Shown: positions 1-9,388, counted from the stretch's first letter. The stretch: 64,000 nucleotides of DNA from Rhizobium leucaenae USDA 9039 (GCF_000426285.1 NZ_AUFB01000004.1:310001-374000), one strand, 5' to 3'. Numbers and translations are program-made. Notes: generated from the letters alone by a model not told the origin.

Positions 1-2878
1 GGCGGGCGAATTCCACGATCAGGATCGCGTTCTTCGCCGCAAGGCCGATCAGCACGATGAGGCCGATCTGCGTCAGGATATTATTGTCCATGGCCCTCAG
101 ATGCACGCCGATGAGCGCGGCCAGCACCGCCAGCGGCACGATCAGGATGATGGCAAGCGGCAGGATCCAGCTTTCATATTGCGCCGAAAGCGCCAGGAAG
201 ACGAAAATGACCGACAGCGCGAAGATATAGACCGCCGTATTGCCGGTGTTCTTTTCCTGGTAAGCGAGTTCCGTCCATTCGAAGGTGGTGCCCACCGGCA
301 GCAGATTCTTCGCCAGTCCCTCCATCGTGTCGAGCGCAGTGCCGGTCGACACACCAGGTCCCGGATTGCCCTGAAGGGGAACCGAGACATACATGTTATA
401 GCGCTGAACGAGCGTCGGCCCGGTCGTATCCTGAATGTCGACCAGCGTGCCAAGCGGCACGAGCGCACCGGTGGCCGAGCGAACCTTCAGAGCGAGAATA
501 TCCTCTCGGTCCATGCGGTATTGCTGATCCGCCTGCGCGCGCACCTGGTAGACGCGGCCGAAGGCGTTGAAGTCATTGACATAGGATGTGCCGAGATTGA
601 TCGACAAGGTCTCGAAAATATTCGGGATCGGCACGTTCAGTGCCCGCGCCTTGTCGCGGTCGACCGCGAGGAAATATTCCGGGCTGTTGGCCGAGAAGGT
701 GGTGAAGACGCCGCTGACGCTCTTGTTCTGCGCGGCGATCCCCATGAGCTGATAGGCAAGCGGAAGAATCCGCCGCATGTCGGCATTTTCCCGGTCCATG
801 ATCTGCATCTTGAAGCCGCCCGAATTGCCGACGCCGCGGATCGAAGGCGGCGGAATGGCGATAATGAAGGCTTCCTGGATGCCCTGCAGGCTGCCGTAGA
901 GCTGACCGATGATTTTGCTCGCGGTCTCGCCGCTTTTCAGTCTCTCCTCGAATGATTTGAAGGGCGTGAAGATGACCCCGGAATTCGAGGCATTCGTAAA
1001 GGTCGCGCCGTTGAATCCGGCGAAGGCGACAGCATTTTCGACGCCCGGTGTTTTCCTGATGATCTCCGTCGCCTTCTGAATGACAGCGTTGGTGCGTGCA
1101 AGCGAGGCGCCGTCCGGAAGCTGCACGACGACGATGGCATAGCCCTGGTCCATGGTCGGCACGAAACCCTGCGGCACGATCTTGGCCATGTACCAAGTGG
1201 CGCCAAGCAGCCCGACGAAGACGATAAGAGCGCAGCCGAGCGCGACCCAGGTCGTGACGAGATGGCTGATGACCCAGGAATAGCCGCTGCTCATCCGGTC
1301 GAAACCCCGGTTGAAGCCATTGCCGAGCGCGCGGCCGAAGCGCGAGAAGATGTTCGTCGATTTCTTATGGTCGTGCGGGCGCAGCACAATCGACGCTATC
1401 GCTGGCGACAGCGTCAGCGAATTCAGGCAGGAAATCGCCGTCGCAACGGAAATCGTCACCGCGAACTGCCGGTAGAATTGCCCCGATATGCCGGGAATGA
1501 AAGCCGTCGGCAGGAAGACGGCGATAAGCACCAGCGAAATCGCCAGCACCGCCGTGCCGACCTCGTTCATGGTCACGTGCGACGCCTCTTTCGGCGTCAT
1601 TCCGAGCGCGAGATTGCGCTCGACATTTTCGACAACGACGATCGCATCATCGACGACGATGCCGATGGCAAGCACCAGGCCGAACAGCGTCAGCATGTTC
1701 AGCGAGAAGCCGAAGGCGAGAAGAAAGGCGAAGGTACCGATCAGCGAGACCGGGATGGCGACGATCGGAATGATCGCCGTTCGCCAGGATTGCAGAAAGA
1801 CCAGCACGACGATGGCAACAAGGATCGCTGCCTCGAAGATCGTCTTGTAGACCTCATTGATCGATTCCGAGATGAACTCCGTCGGATTGTAGACGATGCG
1901 GTATTCGAGGCCCTGGGGGAAATCCTGTGCCAGATCCTTCATCGTCTTCTGGATATCCGCGGCAGCGGCAAGCGCATTGGTACCCGGCCGCGCAAAGATG
2001 CCGAGCGCAACGGCGGGAGAGCCGTTCAGATAGCTGTTGGTGACATAATCCTGCGCGCCGAGCTCGATGCGCGCCACATCCTGCAACTGCACGAGCCGGC
2101 CGCTATCCGTCGCCTTTACGATGACATAGCGGAATTGCCGCGCATCGGAAAAACGCCCTTGGGTCGTCACCGTATATTGAAAGGCGTTGGTGCCCGAAAT
2201 CGGCGGCCCGCCGATCGAGCCGCCCGAGACCTGCACGTTCTGATCCCGCAATGCCTGGACGATATCGCCGGCGGTCATGCCGTAGGCGGCGAGCTTTTCC
2301 GGGTCGAGCCAGATACGCAGGGAATATTGGCGCTCGCCGAAGAGCTGCACGTCGCCGACGCCGTCGAGCCGAACGAGAAGGTCGCGAATGCGCGTGCGGG
2401 CGTAGTTGGAGATATAAAGCTGATCATAACGATTGCTTGGCGAAAGCAGATGCACGACCATCATCAGGTCGGGCGAGCTTTTGACCGTGGTGATGCCGAT
2501 GCGGCGGACTTCGTCCGGCAAGCGGGGTTCGGCGATGGAGACGCGGTTCTGGACCAGAACCTGCGCCTTGTCGAGATCGGTGCCGAGCTTGAAGGTGATG
2601 GTCAGCGACATCGAACCGTCGGCGCTGGAATAGGAGGACATGTAGAGCATGTCCTCGACACCGTTGACCTCCTGCTCGATCGGCGTTGCTACGGTATCGG
2701 CGATGGTCTGCGAATCCGCCCCCGGATAAGAGGTCCGCACCACGATCGTCGGCGGCGCCACCTCCGGATACTGCGCGACTGGAAGCTGAAAATAGGCAAT
2801 GCCGCCGACGATCAGCAGCACGATGGAAAGGACCGACGCGAAAATCGGCCGGTCGACGAAGAAATGGGAAAATCTCAT
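1..2878 (-). CDS. RND multidrug efflux transporter, HAE-1 (AcrB/MexB) family, partial
   Basis: This is the inner-membrane, proton-driven pump of a tripartite efflux system. The start is ATG at 2878, giving MRFSHFFVDRPIFASVL, the classic RND N-terminus with the first membrane helix. About 959 codons lie in the window. Family members run to roughly 1,040-1,060 residues, so about 100 C-terminal residues fall beyond the left edge. The fourth-helix motif GIVVDDAIVVVENVE, near residues 402-416, carries the adjacent aspartates of the proton relay. The periplasmic loops, with PxxxPPTIVV near the N-terminus, are intact. The start overlaps the stop of the upstream adaptor gene by ATGA, so the two are translationally coupled. 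An outer-membrane channel gene is not in view. The substrate cannot be inferred. Confidence 0.93.
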   Translation of the reverse strand, partial: MRFSHFFVDRPIFASVLSIVLLIVGGIAYFQLPVAQYPEVAPPTIVVRTSYPGADSQTIADTVATPIEQEVNGVEDMLYMSSYSSADGSMSLTITFKLGTDLDKAQVLVQNRVSIAEPRLPDEVRRIGITTVKSSPDLMMVVHLLSPSNRYDQLYISNYARTRIRDLLVRLDGVGDVQLFGERQYSLRIWLDPEKLAAYGMTAGDIVQALRDQNVQVSGGSIGGPPISGTNAFQYTVTTQGRFSDARQFRYVIVKATDSGRLVQLQDVARIELGAQDYVTNSYLNGSPAVALGIFARPGTNALAAAADIQKTMKDLAQDFPQGLEYRIVYNPTEFISESINEVYKTIFEAAILVAIVVLVFLQSWRTAIIPIVAIPVSLIGTFAFLLAFGFSLNMLTLFGLVLAIGIVVDDAIVVVENVERNLALGMTPKEASHVTMNEVGTAVLAISLVLIAVFLPTAFIPGISGQFYRQFAVTISVATAISCLNSLTLSPAIASIVLRPHDHKKSTNIFSRFGRALGNGFNRGFDRMSSGYSWVISHLVTTWVALGCALIVFVGLLGATWYMAKIVPQGFVPTMDQGYAIVVVQLPDGASLARTNAVIQKATEIIRKTPGVENAVAFAGFNGATFTNASNSGVIFTPFKSFEERLKSGETASKIIGQLYGSLQGIQEAFIIAIPPPSIRGVGNSGGFKMQIMDRENADMRRILPLAYQLMGIAAQNKSVSGVFTTFSANSPEYFLAVDRDKARALNVPIPNIFETLSINLGTSYVNDFNAFGRVYQVRAQADQQYRMDREDILALKVRSATGALVPLGTLVDIQDTTGPTLVQRYNMYVSVPLQGNPGPGVSTGTALDTMEGLAKNLLPVGTTFEWTELAYQEKNTGNTAVYIFALSVIFVFLALSAQYESWILPLAIILIVPLAVLAALIGVHLRAMDNNILTQIGLIVLIGLAAKNAILIVEFAR

Positions 2879-4059
2879 TGATCCGACCCCTGGACCGACG
2901 CTTGGGCCGGCGCCTCTTCATTCGTCGCATCCTGGGGCAGTTGGATCATTTGCGGCGCGACTTTGACGCCGGGCCTGATGCGTATCACCCCATTGACGAC
3001 AATGGTTTCGTCACCGGTCATGCCGCTGCGGATGACGCGGTAGCCGTAGAGCTTCGGCCCAAGCCGCACGGACTTCGGCGTCACGCTGCCATCGGCACCG
3101 ACGACGTAGACGACGCGCTGATCCTGATCGGCGCCGATGGCCTCGTCAGGAACGAGCACTGCCTTGTAGCTGTTGGAACCGGAAACCTGGATGCGCCCGA
3201 ACAGACCGGGCTGCAGAACGAAATTCGGATTGGGGAAGCGAGCGCGCACGCGGATCGTACCGGTCTGGTTGTCGACGCGGTTTTCCGCGAAATCGAGCTT
3301 GCCCTTGAACGGCTGCTGGCGAGGATCGGCGATCGTCACCGTGACATCGAGGCCACCGCCGCCCTGCTGCAGGGCGCTGCCGTTCTTGCGCGCTTCATCG
3401 GCATAGGAAAGCAGGCGGCGCTCATCCACGTCGAAATAGAAATCGATCGGATCAAGCGAAACGATAGTCGTCAAAACGGTCTGGTCGGCCTGTACGAGAT
3501 TGCCGACCGAAATCAGGCGCCGGTCGATGCGGCCGCTGAGCGGCGCGGTGATTTTGGTATATTCCATGTCGAGCGAGGCGCGATCGACAGCCGCCTGCGC
3601 TCCGCGGACGTTCGCCTGCGCCGAGATCAGGTCACGGCGGCGGTCGTCGAGATTGGATGCGGACAAGCTGCCGGTGCCCGCCAATGCCTGCGTGCGCGCA
3701 AATTGCGCATCGGCGTTCGTCAGCGTCGATTTCGCGACTTCCAGGGAAGCCGTGGCTTCATTCAGCGCGTTGACATAGGGCCGCTGGTCGATGACGAAGA
3801 GCAGGTCTCCCTGCTTGACGATGGTGCCGTCCTGGAAATGCACCTCCTGCAGATAGCCGCCGATGCGCGAACGCACGGAAACCTCGTCGACTGCCTGGAA
3901 GCGCCCGATGAATTCATCGCTGTCGATGACATCGCGGACCACGGGTTTGGCGACCGTCACGGGTGCCGCGGGCGGCGCATTCTGCGCCAGCACCTGATAT
4001 CCCGGGAAAACAGCAATTGCACAGCTCAATAATGCGACACGCGCCAGCGTCATCGGCAT
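2875..4059 (-). CDS. RND efflux periplasmic adaptor (HlyD/AcrA-type membrane fusion protein)
   Basis: This protein bridges the RND pump to an outer-membrane channel. I chose the ATG at 4059 because AGGGGG lies about 7 bases upstream; a TTG 18 bases earlier is in frame but has no ribosome site. The N-terminus MPMTLARVALLSCAIAVFPG, ending near VLAQ, is a signal peptide. The lipoyl half-motifs (VRSRIGGYLQEVHFQDG and ITAPLSGRIDRRLIS) flank a coiled-coil hairpin, followed by beta-barrel and membrane-proximal domains and a Q/E-rich tail. The length of 394 residues is normal. The order adaptor-pump with an ATGA overlap is a typical two-gene efflux operon. No TetR-type repressor gene is adjacent. Confidence 0.92.
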   Translation of the reverse strand: MPMTLARVALLSCAIAVFPGYQVLAQNAPPAAPVTVAKPVVRDVIDSDEFIGRFQAVDEVSVRSRIGGYLQEVHFQDGTIVKQGDLLFVIDQRPYVNALNEATASLEVAKSTLTNADAQFARTQALAGTGSLSASNLDDRRRDLISAQANVRGAQAAVDRASLDMEYTKITAPLSGRIDRRLISVGNLVQADQTVLTTIVSLDPIDFYFDVDERRLLSYADEARKNGSALQQGGGGLDVTVTIADPRQQPFKGKLDFAENRVDNQTGTIRVRARFPNPNFVLQPGLFGRIQVSGSNSYKAVLVPDEAIGADQDQRVVYVVGADGSVTPKSVRLGPKLYGYRVIRSGMTGDETIVVNGVIRIRPGVKVAPQMIQLPQDATNEEAPAQASVQGSDQ

Positions 4060-4199
4060 GGAGGACCCCCTGAACAATAAATCACCCGCGGCAAAACTGC
4101 CGCGCCAAGTGTTCGTGATATCTGCCTGCAGCCTTCCACGAAGGACCTGCCGCCGCGGGGCGGCGCTATATGGTCAGGTCTCTTCGGACTTCCCCATGC

Positions 4200-4225
4200 G
4201 TCGCGGATGAGTGACGATCCGCGAC
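4200..4225. promoter_or_regulatory. 9-bp inverted repeat, possible operator or terminator stem
   Basis: GTCGCGGAT at 4200-4208 and ATCCGCGAC at 4217-4225 are perfect reverse complements around eight bases. The repeat lies about 140 bp upstream of the efflux adaptor start. It has no following T-run, so a DNA-binding dyad is at least as likely as a terminator. The bound regulator, if any, is unknown. Confidence 0.35.
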
Positions 4226-4292
4226 GTCCTCCAGCTCTAGAGCGCCAAGCGTTTGCCTAAACGCAGAAGTGGGCTCTCGACATTTGAACCTG

Positions 4293-4336
4293 GAGCATCT
4301 GTCCGCCGAGGTGATTCACCTGAAAGGGGGATGCTC
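4293..4336. repeat. Nested extragenic palindrome of rhizobial type
   Basis: GAGCATC at 4293-4299 pairs with GATGCTC at 4330-4336. Between them, AGGTGA and TTCACCT form a second, near-perfect palindrome. Small interspersed elements ending in GATGCTCTA are common between genes of Rhizobium and relatives. A partial match to this end (GGGATGCTCTA) occurs again near 22555-22566. Confidence 0.55.
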
Positions 4337-4471
4337 TAGTCCGGGACTTTCAACACAATGTATAAACAGTTTATCGAATTCGACAACAGAGAATAGCGTC
4401 GGCTGCAACCATCTGTTTTCTTTAATATAGCGATGGCGATGAAAGGTTGATGACACGGCCTGAACCGGTCT

Positions 4472-6298
4472 TCAGCCCTCCAGCTCTTCCCGCAGCATCT
4501 CGAGCTCCAGCCATTCCTCTTCCATCTTCGTCAGGCTGTCGCGCAGCTTTTCCATTTCGGCCGCAAGGCGGTTGAAACTGGCCGGATCCTTGGCGAAGAG
4601 GTTGGGATCGGCCATTTTCTTTTCGCGGGCGGCGATATCAGCCTCGGTCTTTGCCATCTCCTTCGGCAGGTTTTCGAGCGCGAATTTCTGCTTGTAGGAG
4701 AGCTTGCCCTTACCCTTCGAAGTCTCCGCCACAGCCGCCGTCTCCACTGCCTTCGGTTTCTCGGCCGCCTTTTCAGCCCGTCTGCGCTCCTCGATCGCGC
4801 CCTTGCGCTGCGCGAGCATATCGGAATAGCCGCCGGCATATTCGATCCAGCGGCCGTCGGGCTCTTCGGGATTGGCGGGGGCGATGGTCGAGGTCACGGT
4901 GCGATCGAGGAAATCGCGGTCATGGCTGACGAGGATAACGGTGCCGTTGAAGCCGGCGACGATCTCCTGCAGCAGGTCCAGCGTCTCGATATCGAGATCG
5001 TTGGTCGGCTCGTCGAGGATCAAGAGATTGGTCGGCCGCGACAGGATGCGCGCCAGTATGAGCCGGGCGCGCTCGCCGCCGGAAAGATTTTTGATCGGCG
5101 TACGCGCCTGTTCCGGCTGGAAGAGGAATTCCTTCATATAGCCGGTGACGTGCCGCTGCTCGCCATTGACCAGTAGGTTTTCGCCGCGCCCATCCGTCAG
5201 ATAATTGGCGAGCGTATCCTCCGGATTGAGGTCCTCGCGCTTCTGGTCGAGGGTGGCGATCTCCAGATTGGTGCCGAGCTTGACCGTGCCGCTATCCGGT
5301 GCCAGTTGCCCGGTCAGCATCTTCAAAAGCGTCGTCTTGCCGGCACCATTCGGGCCGACGAGACCGATACAATCGCCGCGATGCACGCGGATCGAAAACG
5401 GCGCAACGATGACGCGCCCATCATAGGCCTTGCTGATCTTGTCCGCCTCGATCACCAGCTTGCCGCTCTCCTGCGCGTCGGCCGCGGTTGCCTGCACCGT
5501 GCCAAGAGCGTCCTTATGGCCGCGATGGCGCGCGCGCATGTCCTGCAATTCGCCGAGGCGGCGCATATTGCGCTTGCGCCGCGCGGTCACGCCATACCGC
5601 AGCCAATGTTCCTCGCGCTCGATCGCCTTGCCGAGCTTGTGCTGCTCCAGCTCTTCCGCCTCCAGCACTTGGTCGCGCCAGGCTTCGAAAAAGGCAAAAC
5701 CACGATCGAGCCGCCGCGACGTGCCGCGATCGAGCCAGACGGTCCCCGTCGAGACTTTTTCCAGGAAGCGCCGGTCGTGCGAGATCAGCACCAGGGCGCT
5801 GCGGCTCTTCTGCAGCTCGCCTTCCAGCCATTCGATGGTCGGCAGGTCGAGGTGGTTGGTCGGTTCGTCGAGCAGCAGGATATCCGGCTCCGGCGCGAGA
5901 ACGCGGGCGAGAGCTGCGCGGCGCGCCTCGCCGCCTGAAAGAGTCTTCGGGTCTTCCTCGCCGCTGAGACCAAGATGCGAGAGCAGGTAGGTGACGCGAT
6001 AGGGATCATCGCCCGGGCCGAGCCCGGCTTCGGCATAGGCTGCCACCGTCTTGTAATCGGCAAAGTCTGGCGCCTGCTCGAGATAGCGCACCGTGGACGA
6101 CGGATGACGGAACACTTCGCCGGACTGGGCCTCGACGAGGCCGGCAGCGATCTTGAGGAGGGTCGACTTGCCCGAGCCGTTGCGGCCGACGAGGCAGATC
6201 TTGTCGCCCGGCTCCACCTGCAGCCCGGCGCCGGCCAAGAGCGGCGCGCCGCCGAAGCTCAGGAAGATGTCATCGAGTTTCAGGATAGGAGGGGCCAA
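4472..6298 (-). CDS. uup: ABC-F family ATPase Uup
   Basis: This is a soluble, duplicated ABC ATPase without membrane helices, of the ABC-F class that acts on ribosomes or DNA. Domain 1 has Walker A GRNGSGKST (about residue 38), signature LSGGEARR and Walker B ILLLDEPTNHLD. Domain 2 has GPNGAGKTT, LSGGERARL and LLILDEPTNDLD. The charged linker between the domains is present. The last 80 or so residues, from KLSYKQKFALENL to the end, form the antiparallel coiled coil that marks the Uup subfamily, which in E. coli binds DNA and lowers transposon excision. The length of 608 residues is typical. Only two bases separate its start from the stop of the thiamine pyrophosphokinase gene, so the two are probably co-transcribed. 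Confidence 0.9.
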   Translation of the reverse strand: MAPPILKLDDIFLSFGGAPLLAGAGLQVEPGDKICLVGRNGSGKSTLLKIAAGLVEAQSGEVFRHPSSTVRYLEQAPDFADYKTVAAYAEAGLGPGDDPYRVTYLLSHLGLSGEEDPKTLSGGEARRAALARVLAPEPDILLLDEPTNHLDLPTIEWLEGELQKSRSALVLISHDRRFLEKVSTGTVWLDRGTSRRLDRGFAFFEAWRDQVLEAEELEQHKLGKAIEREEHWLRYGVTARRKRNMRRLGELQDMRARHRGHKDALGTVQATAADAQESGKLVIEADKISKAYDGRVIVAPFSIRVHRGDCIGLVGPNGAGKTTLLKMLTGQLAPDSGTVKLGTNLEIATLDQKREDLNPEDTLANYLTDGRGENLLVNGEQRHVTGYMKEFLFQPEQARTPIKNLSGGERARLILARILSRPTNLLILDEPTNDLDIETLDLLQEIVAGFNGTVILVSHDRDFLDRTVTSTIAPANPEEPDGRWIEYAGGYSDMLAQRKGAIEERRRAEKAAEKPKAVETAAVAETSKGKGKLSYKQKFALENLPKEMAKTEADIAAREKKMADPNLFAKDPASFNRLAAEMEKLRDSLTKMEEEWLELEMLREELEG

Positions 6299-6300
6299 GA

Positions 6301-6954
6301 TCAGACTCCGCTGAGATCATAGGGGCGGGCAAGGACGATCGCCCTGCCGCTGCCGAGCGAAAGGCGTACGGGGCCTTCCGCCACATTGGAAATAGTACGC
6401 GATGCCCCGAAGGGCAGATGGAAGTCGCGCAGGGGATAGCGGGCGTTGTGAATGAAGAGACCCGTCAGATCGCTGAAGCCGAGAACGGAAAACAGCGAGC
6501 CGGCAGGCAGCACCAGTTCCAGGTCACCCGGCAGCAGCGGCACGGCCTCTTCGTCGCCGGAGGTCAGCAGCACCTCAAAACCTTTTTCGGCGAGCTGAAC
6601 GCCATAGAGCATATGCTGGATCGCGTGGTCCGAACGTTCCCCGCCCATCGCGCCGGCGAGGATCAGCCGGGTCGCGCCACGGTCGATGGCTTCCGATATG
6701 GCGATCTCGCCGTCCGTCGCTGCCTTTGCCGCGGGATAGGGCTGCTTGGGCACATCCGGGAACGCGCCGCGCAGATCCGCCGGCGTCGAGTCAAAATCGC
6801 CGACCCAGACTTCAGGCGTCACATTAAGTGCCACGGCATGGCGCATGCCGCCATCCGCCGCGATGAAGCGGCTGCCGGCAACCGCCGTGCGCAGCCGGTC
6901 CGTCAGACGAAGCTCGCCGCCGAGAAGGATGGTGAAGGTGGTGGATTGGCTCAT
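6301..6954 (-). CDS. thiN: Thiamine pyrophosphokinase
   Basis: The enzyme transfers pyrophosphate from ATP to thiamine to make thiamine pyrophosphate (EC 2.7.6.2), completing use of imported thiamine. Signatures visible are ADGGMRHA near residue 34, VGDFDS near 52 and a GGxRSDH-type segment, GAMGGERSDHAIQH, near 103-116. The C-terminal beta-domain ends in the family pattern of a late GxxSNV-like element, here SRTISNV. The length of 217 residues fits. It lies about 2.5 kb from the thiBPQ thiamine importer, which is on the other strand, and its product is the ligand of the riboswitch at 9389. It is probably transcribed with uup. Confidence 0.88.
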   Translation of the reverse strand: MSQSTTFTILLGGELRLTDRLRTAVAGSRFIAADGGMRHAVALNVTPEVWVGDFDSTPADLRGAFPDVPKQPYPAAKAATDGEIAISEAIDRGATRLILAGAMGGERSDHAIQHMLYGVQLAEKGFEVLLTSGDEEAVPLLPGDLELVLPAGSLFSVLGFSDLTGLFIHNARYPLRDFHLPFGASRTISNVAEGPVRLSLGSGRAIVLARPYDLSGV

Positions 6955-7026
6955 GTGCCAAGCCCATAGCGCAAAGACGCGTCACTAGGGAAGAGCGCTG
7001 TTGGCAAGAACGGCAGCGTCAGCCGC

Positions 7027-7554
7027 TCAGCCGTCCGTTTCCTTGATGCGCGCCTGGAAAACCCGCTCATAACCGCCGACGAACCGATCGAACAGCAGCG
7101 AGAAAGCCTCGACATCTTCCACCGGCCAGTCGGCGATAATGCTCTCGATGACCGAAAACTTCTGCGCTTGGATCTCGGCGAGCAACCTTTGCCCAAGCGC
7201 GGTCAGCACGACGACGATGCGTCGCGCATCGGCCTGCGAAGCCTTGCGGCGCAGCACGCCACGGGTGACCATCTCGGCGACGATGCGGCTTGCCCGCGAC
7301 GGATCGATGCGCAGGATCTCGGCGATCGTCCCGACCGTGACTTCACCGGCCTCTTCCGCGCGCCGAACAGCATCGATGACGTCGAGATGCGAAAGCTCCA
7401 AGCCCGGCGCGACGTTCTGGATGGCAAGCCGGCCGATCATCCGGCGGCCGGTCATCAGGCGCATGCGCGTCATCACCTGCCCGATGCGCAGCAGGTTTTC
7501 GTCTTCGGGCAGCCGGGAAGCTTCAACTTCTCGTGTGTTCGTTGCTGTTGTCAT
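7027..7554 (-). CDS. MarR-family transcriptional regulator
   Basis: This is a 175-residue winged-helix regulator of the MarR type. The recognition region is visible around residues 78-110 (TVGTIAEILRIDPSRASRIV, then a wing containing RKASQADARR). The N-terminal 25 residues are polar and probably flexible. It is divergent from the drug exporter that starts at 7768. The 213-bp gap holds two copies of a 14-bp site, described separately, so it most likely represses the exporter and itself and releases on binding a small phenolic or drug-like ligand. The inducer is not predictable. Confidence 0.88.
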   Translation of the reverse strand: MTTATNTREVEASRLPEDENLLRIGQVMTRMRLMTGRRMIGRLAIQNVAPGLELSHLDVIDAVRRAEEAGEVTVGTIAEILRIDPSRASRIVAEMVTRGVLRRKASQADARRIVVVLTALGQRLLAEIQAQKFSVIESIIADWPVEDVEAFSLLFDRFVGGYERVFQARIKETDG

Positions 7555-7588
7555 CTTTCCAACATATCAGAGACGGACGGAAATTGAA

Positions 7589-7642
7589 ATATGCAGACAG
7601 CATTCACTTGCCATTGACAATTATATGCTGATAGCACATATG
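7589..7642. promoter_or_regulatory. Paired MarR-type operator sites and exporter promoter
   Basis: The 14-mer ATATGCNGAYAGCA occurs twice, at 7589-7602 and 7623-7636, identical at 12 of 14 positions and starting 34 bp apart. The second copy sits in an extended dyad at 7622-7640 (TATATGCT, three bases, AGCACATA, 7 of 8 positions symmetric). A TTGACA at 7614-7619 lies between the copies. A CATATG 17 bases further on (7637-7642) could serve as a weak -10. Binding of the divergent MarR protein here would block both promoters. The sites are seen; the regulator assignment is inferred. Confidence 0.6.
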
Positions 7643-7767
7643 TTTGTTCCGGAACATTCGCTTTCAAAGACCTCGCGAAACGCCGTGTTCCGCATTCAGG
7701 AACCGGGGCGTTCCCATGCGTTCGCCGAACGCATAAGCGTTTCGGGCAAGCTCGGATCTCTCGTTCC

Positions 7768-9303
7768 ATGGATATGCAAATCACGCACGCGCCACTCGTG
7801 GCGGACCATCGCCGCCGGCTTATTCTCTTCTTTTTCCTGATGACCGCCATGTTCATGGCAACCCTCGACAACCAGATCGTCTCGACGGCGCTGCCGACAA
7901 TCGTCGGAGAATTCGGGCATTTGGAACGCTTCGGCTGGATCGGTTCGGCCTATCTGTTGGCCCTTTCCGCCTCGATGCCTGTCTACGGCAAGCTCGGCGA
8001 CCTCTTCGGCCGCAAATATGTAATGATGACCGCCATCGCTATTTTCACCATCGGCTCGGCCGTCTGCGGCCTTGCGGTATCGATGAACACGCTGATCGCC
8101 GCCCGCGTGCTGCAGGGCCTTGGCGGCGGCGGCATCCTGGTGTCGATCTTCGCCGTCAATGCCGATCTCTTCGAGCCGCGCGAACGTGCCCGCTATCAAA
8201 GCTATTCCAGCCTGGTGCTGATGGCCTCCGGCGCCATCGGTCCCGTTCTCGGCGGCACGATGAGCGACCTCTTCGGCTGGCGCTCGATCTTCCTCGTCAA
8301 CGTGCCGATCGGCTTTATCGTGCTGACCGGTCTCGCCCTCATGCTGCCGTATCGCAAACCCGCCCGCAAACCGAAAATCGATTACGCCGGCGCGCTTCTC
8401 TTGGCGCTGACGACCACCAGCATCGTGCTCGCCGCCGACGGCACCGAGCTCTTCGGTTCACTGCTCTCGCCGCAATGCCTCGGCATCATCGCCTTCGGCG
8501 CGCTCTGTGCGCTGGCTTGGGTCTTCGTCGAACGCCGTGCACCGGAGCCCATCGTGCCGATGACGCTATTCCGCAACCCAACCTTCGGCCTGCTGCTGAT
8601 CATCTCGGTCACCAGCGGCGCGGTGGCGATCGGCATGGTCAATTACTTCGCGCTCTTCCTGCAGACGACGACCGGCCTGTCGCCGTCCATGGCAGGCCTG
8701 CTGTTCATCCTGTTGACCGGCGGCATTGTCTGCGGTTCGCTTTCGGCCGGCCGGCTGATCTCGGCGAGAGGCCGCTACAAGCCCTTCGCCATCGCCAGCG
8801 CTGCCTGCAGCACCATTGCCTTCGCCACGCTGGCGCAGGTCCATGCCGGCACGCCGATCGTCTTCATCGGCACCCTGATGCTGCTGCATGGCATTGGCAT
8901 CGGTCTGGCGCAACAGGTCCCGGTCATCGGCGTGCAGAATGCCGCGGCGAGAGGCGACGTCGGGGCTGCCACCGGCGCGGTGACGCTCTCTCGCATGGGC
9001 GGCGCCTCGATCGCCATTTCCATCTATGGCGCCATCATCGCCGCCAAGCTTAGCAACGTCGGCGCCTCCATTCCCGGCGTCGCCAACATCGAGGAACTGA
9101 CACCGAAGATGATGGCGGCCCTACCGGAGGCCACGCGCGAAAGCGTTGCGAATGCCTATGCAAACGCCTTCAGCCCGCTGTTCATGACGGCCGCCGCCTT
9201 CTGCTTCCTCGGCCTGCTGACGGCGATCACATTGAAGAACGTGCAATTGCCCGGCACCGCCAAGACGCTCGACAGCCGAGCAGCCGCCCACGCCGCCGAG
9301 TAA
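7768..9303 (+). CDS. MFS multidrug exporter, DHA2 family (14 helices)
   Basis: This is a proton-coupled drug exporter of the major facilitator superfamily. The start MDMQITHAPLVADHRRR is followed by the first helix and the DHA2 motif LDNQIVSTALPTI near residues 32-44. Motif A, GKLGDLFGRKYV, follows the second helix. The length of 511 residues and about 14 hydrophobic segments fit the EmrB/QacA class rather than 12-helix pumps. No EmrA-type adaptor is adjacent. The divergent MarR gene and its operators make drug- or phenolic-inducible expression likely. The ligand is unknown. Confidence 0.88.
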   Translation: MDMQITHAPLVADHRRRLILFFFLMTAMFMATLDNQIVSTALPTIVGEFGHLERFGWIGSAYLLALSASMPVYGKLGDLFGRKYVMMTAIAIFTIGSAVCGLAVSMNTLIAARVLQGLGGGGILVSIFAVNADLFEPRERARYQSYSSLVLMASGAIGPVLGGTMSDLFGWRSIFLVNVPIGFIVLTGLALMLPYRKPARKPKIDYAGALLLALTTTSIVLAADGTELFGSLLSPQCLGIIAFGALCALAWVFVERRAPEPIVPMTLFRNPTFGLLLIISVTSGAVAIGMVNYFALFLQTTTGLSPSMAGLLFILLTGGIVCGSLSAGRLISARGRYKPFAIASAACSTIAFATLAQVHAGTPIVFIGTLMLLHGIGIGLAQQVPVIGVQNAAARGDVGAATGAVTLSRMGGASIAISIYGAIIAAKLSNVGASIPGVANIEELTPKMMAALPEATRESVANAYANAFSPLFMTAAAFCFLGLLTAITLKNVQLPGTAKTLDSRAAAHAAE

Positions 9304-9388
9304 AAAACGCGTCCTGCAATCGGCAAGGGAATCATCCCCTTTTTATTCCCTTGTCATCCCTTCGTCACAGGGCTAAACCTGCCAACGC

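Larger units (their letters stand above)
4060..4471. other. Intergenic region upstream of the efflux operon
   Basis: This gap holds no credible reading frame. It lies between the start of the efflux operon and the 3' end of uup, both on the minus strand, so it must contain the efflux promoter. Two structures stand out. One is a perfect 9-bp inverted repeat, GTCGCGGAT and ATCCGCGAC, at 4200-4225 with an 8-base spacer. The other is a nested palindrome at 4293-4336, listed separately. The stretch 4341-4440 is AT-rich and featureless. Confidence 0.6.

Noticed and set aside
1262..4032. Two plus-strand frames of about 450-540 codons
   Set aside because: They are antisense to the RND pump and its adaptor, which have complete family motifs.
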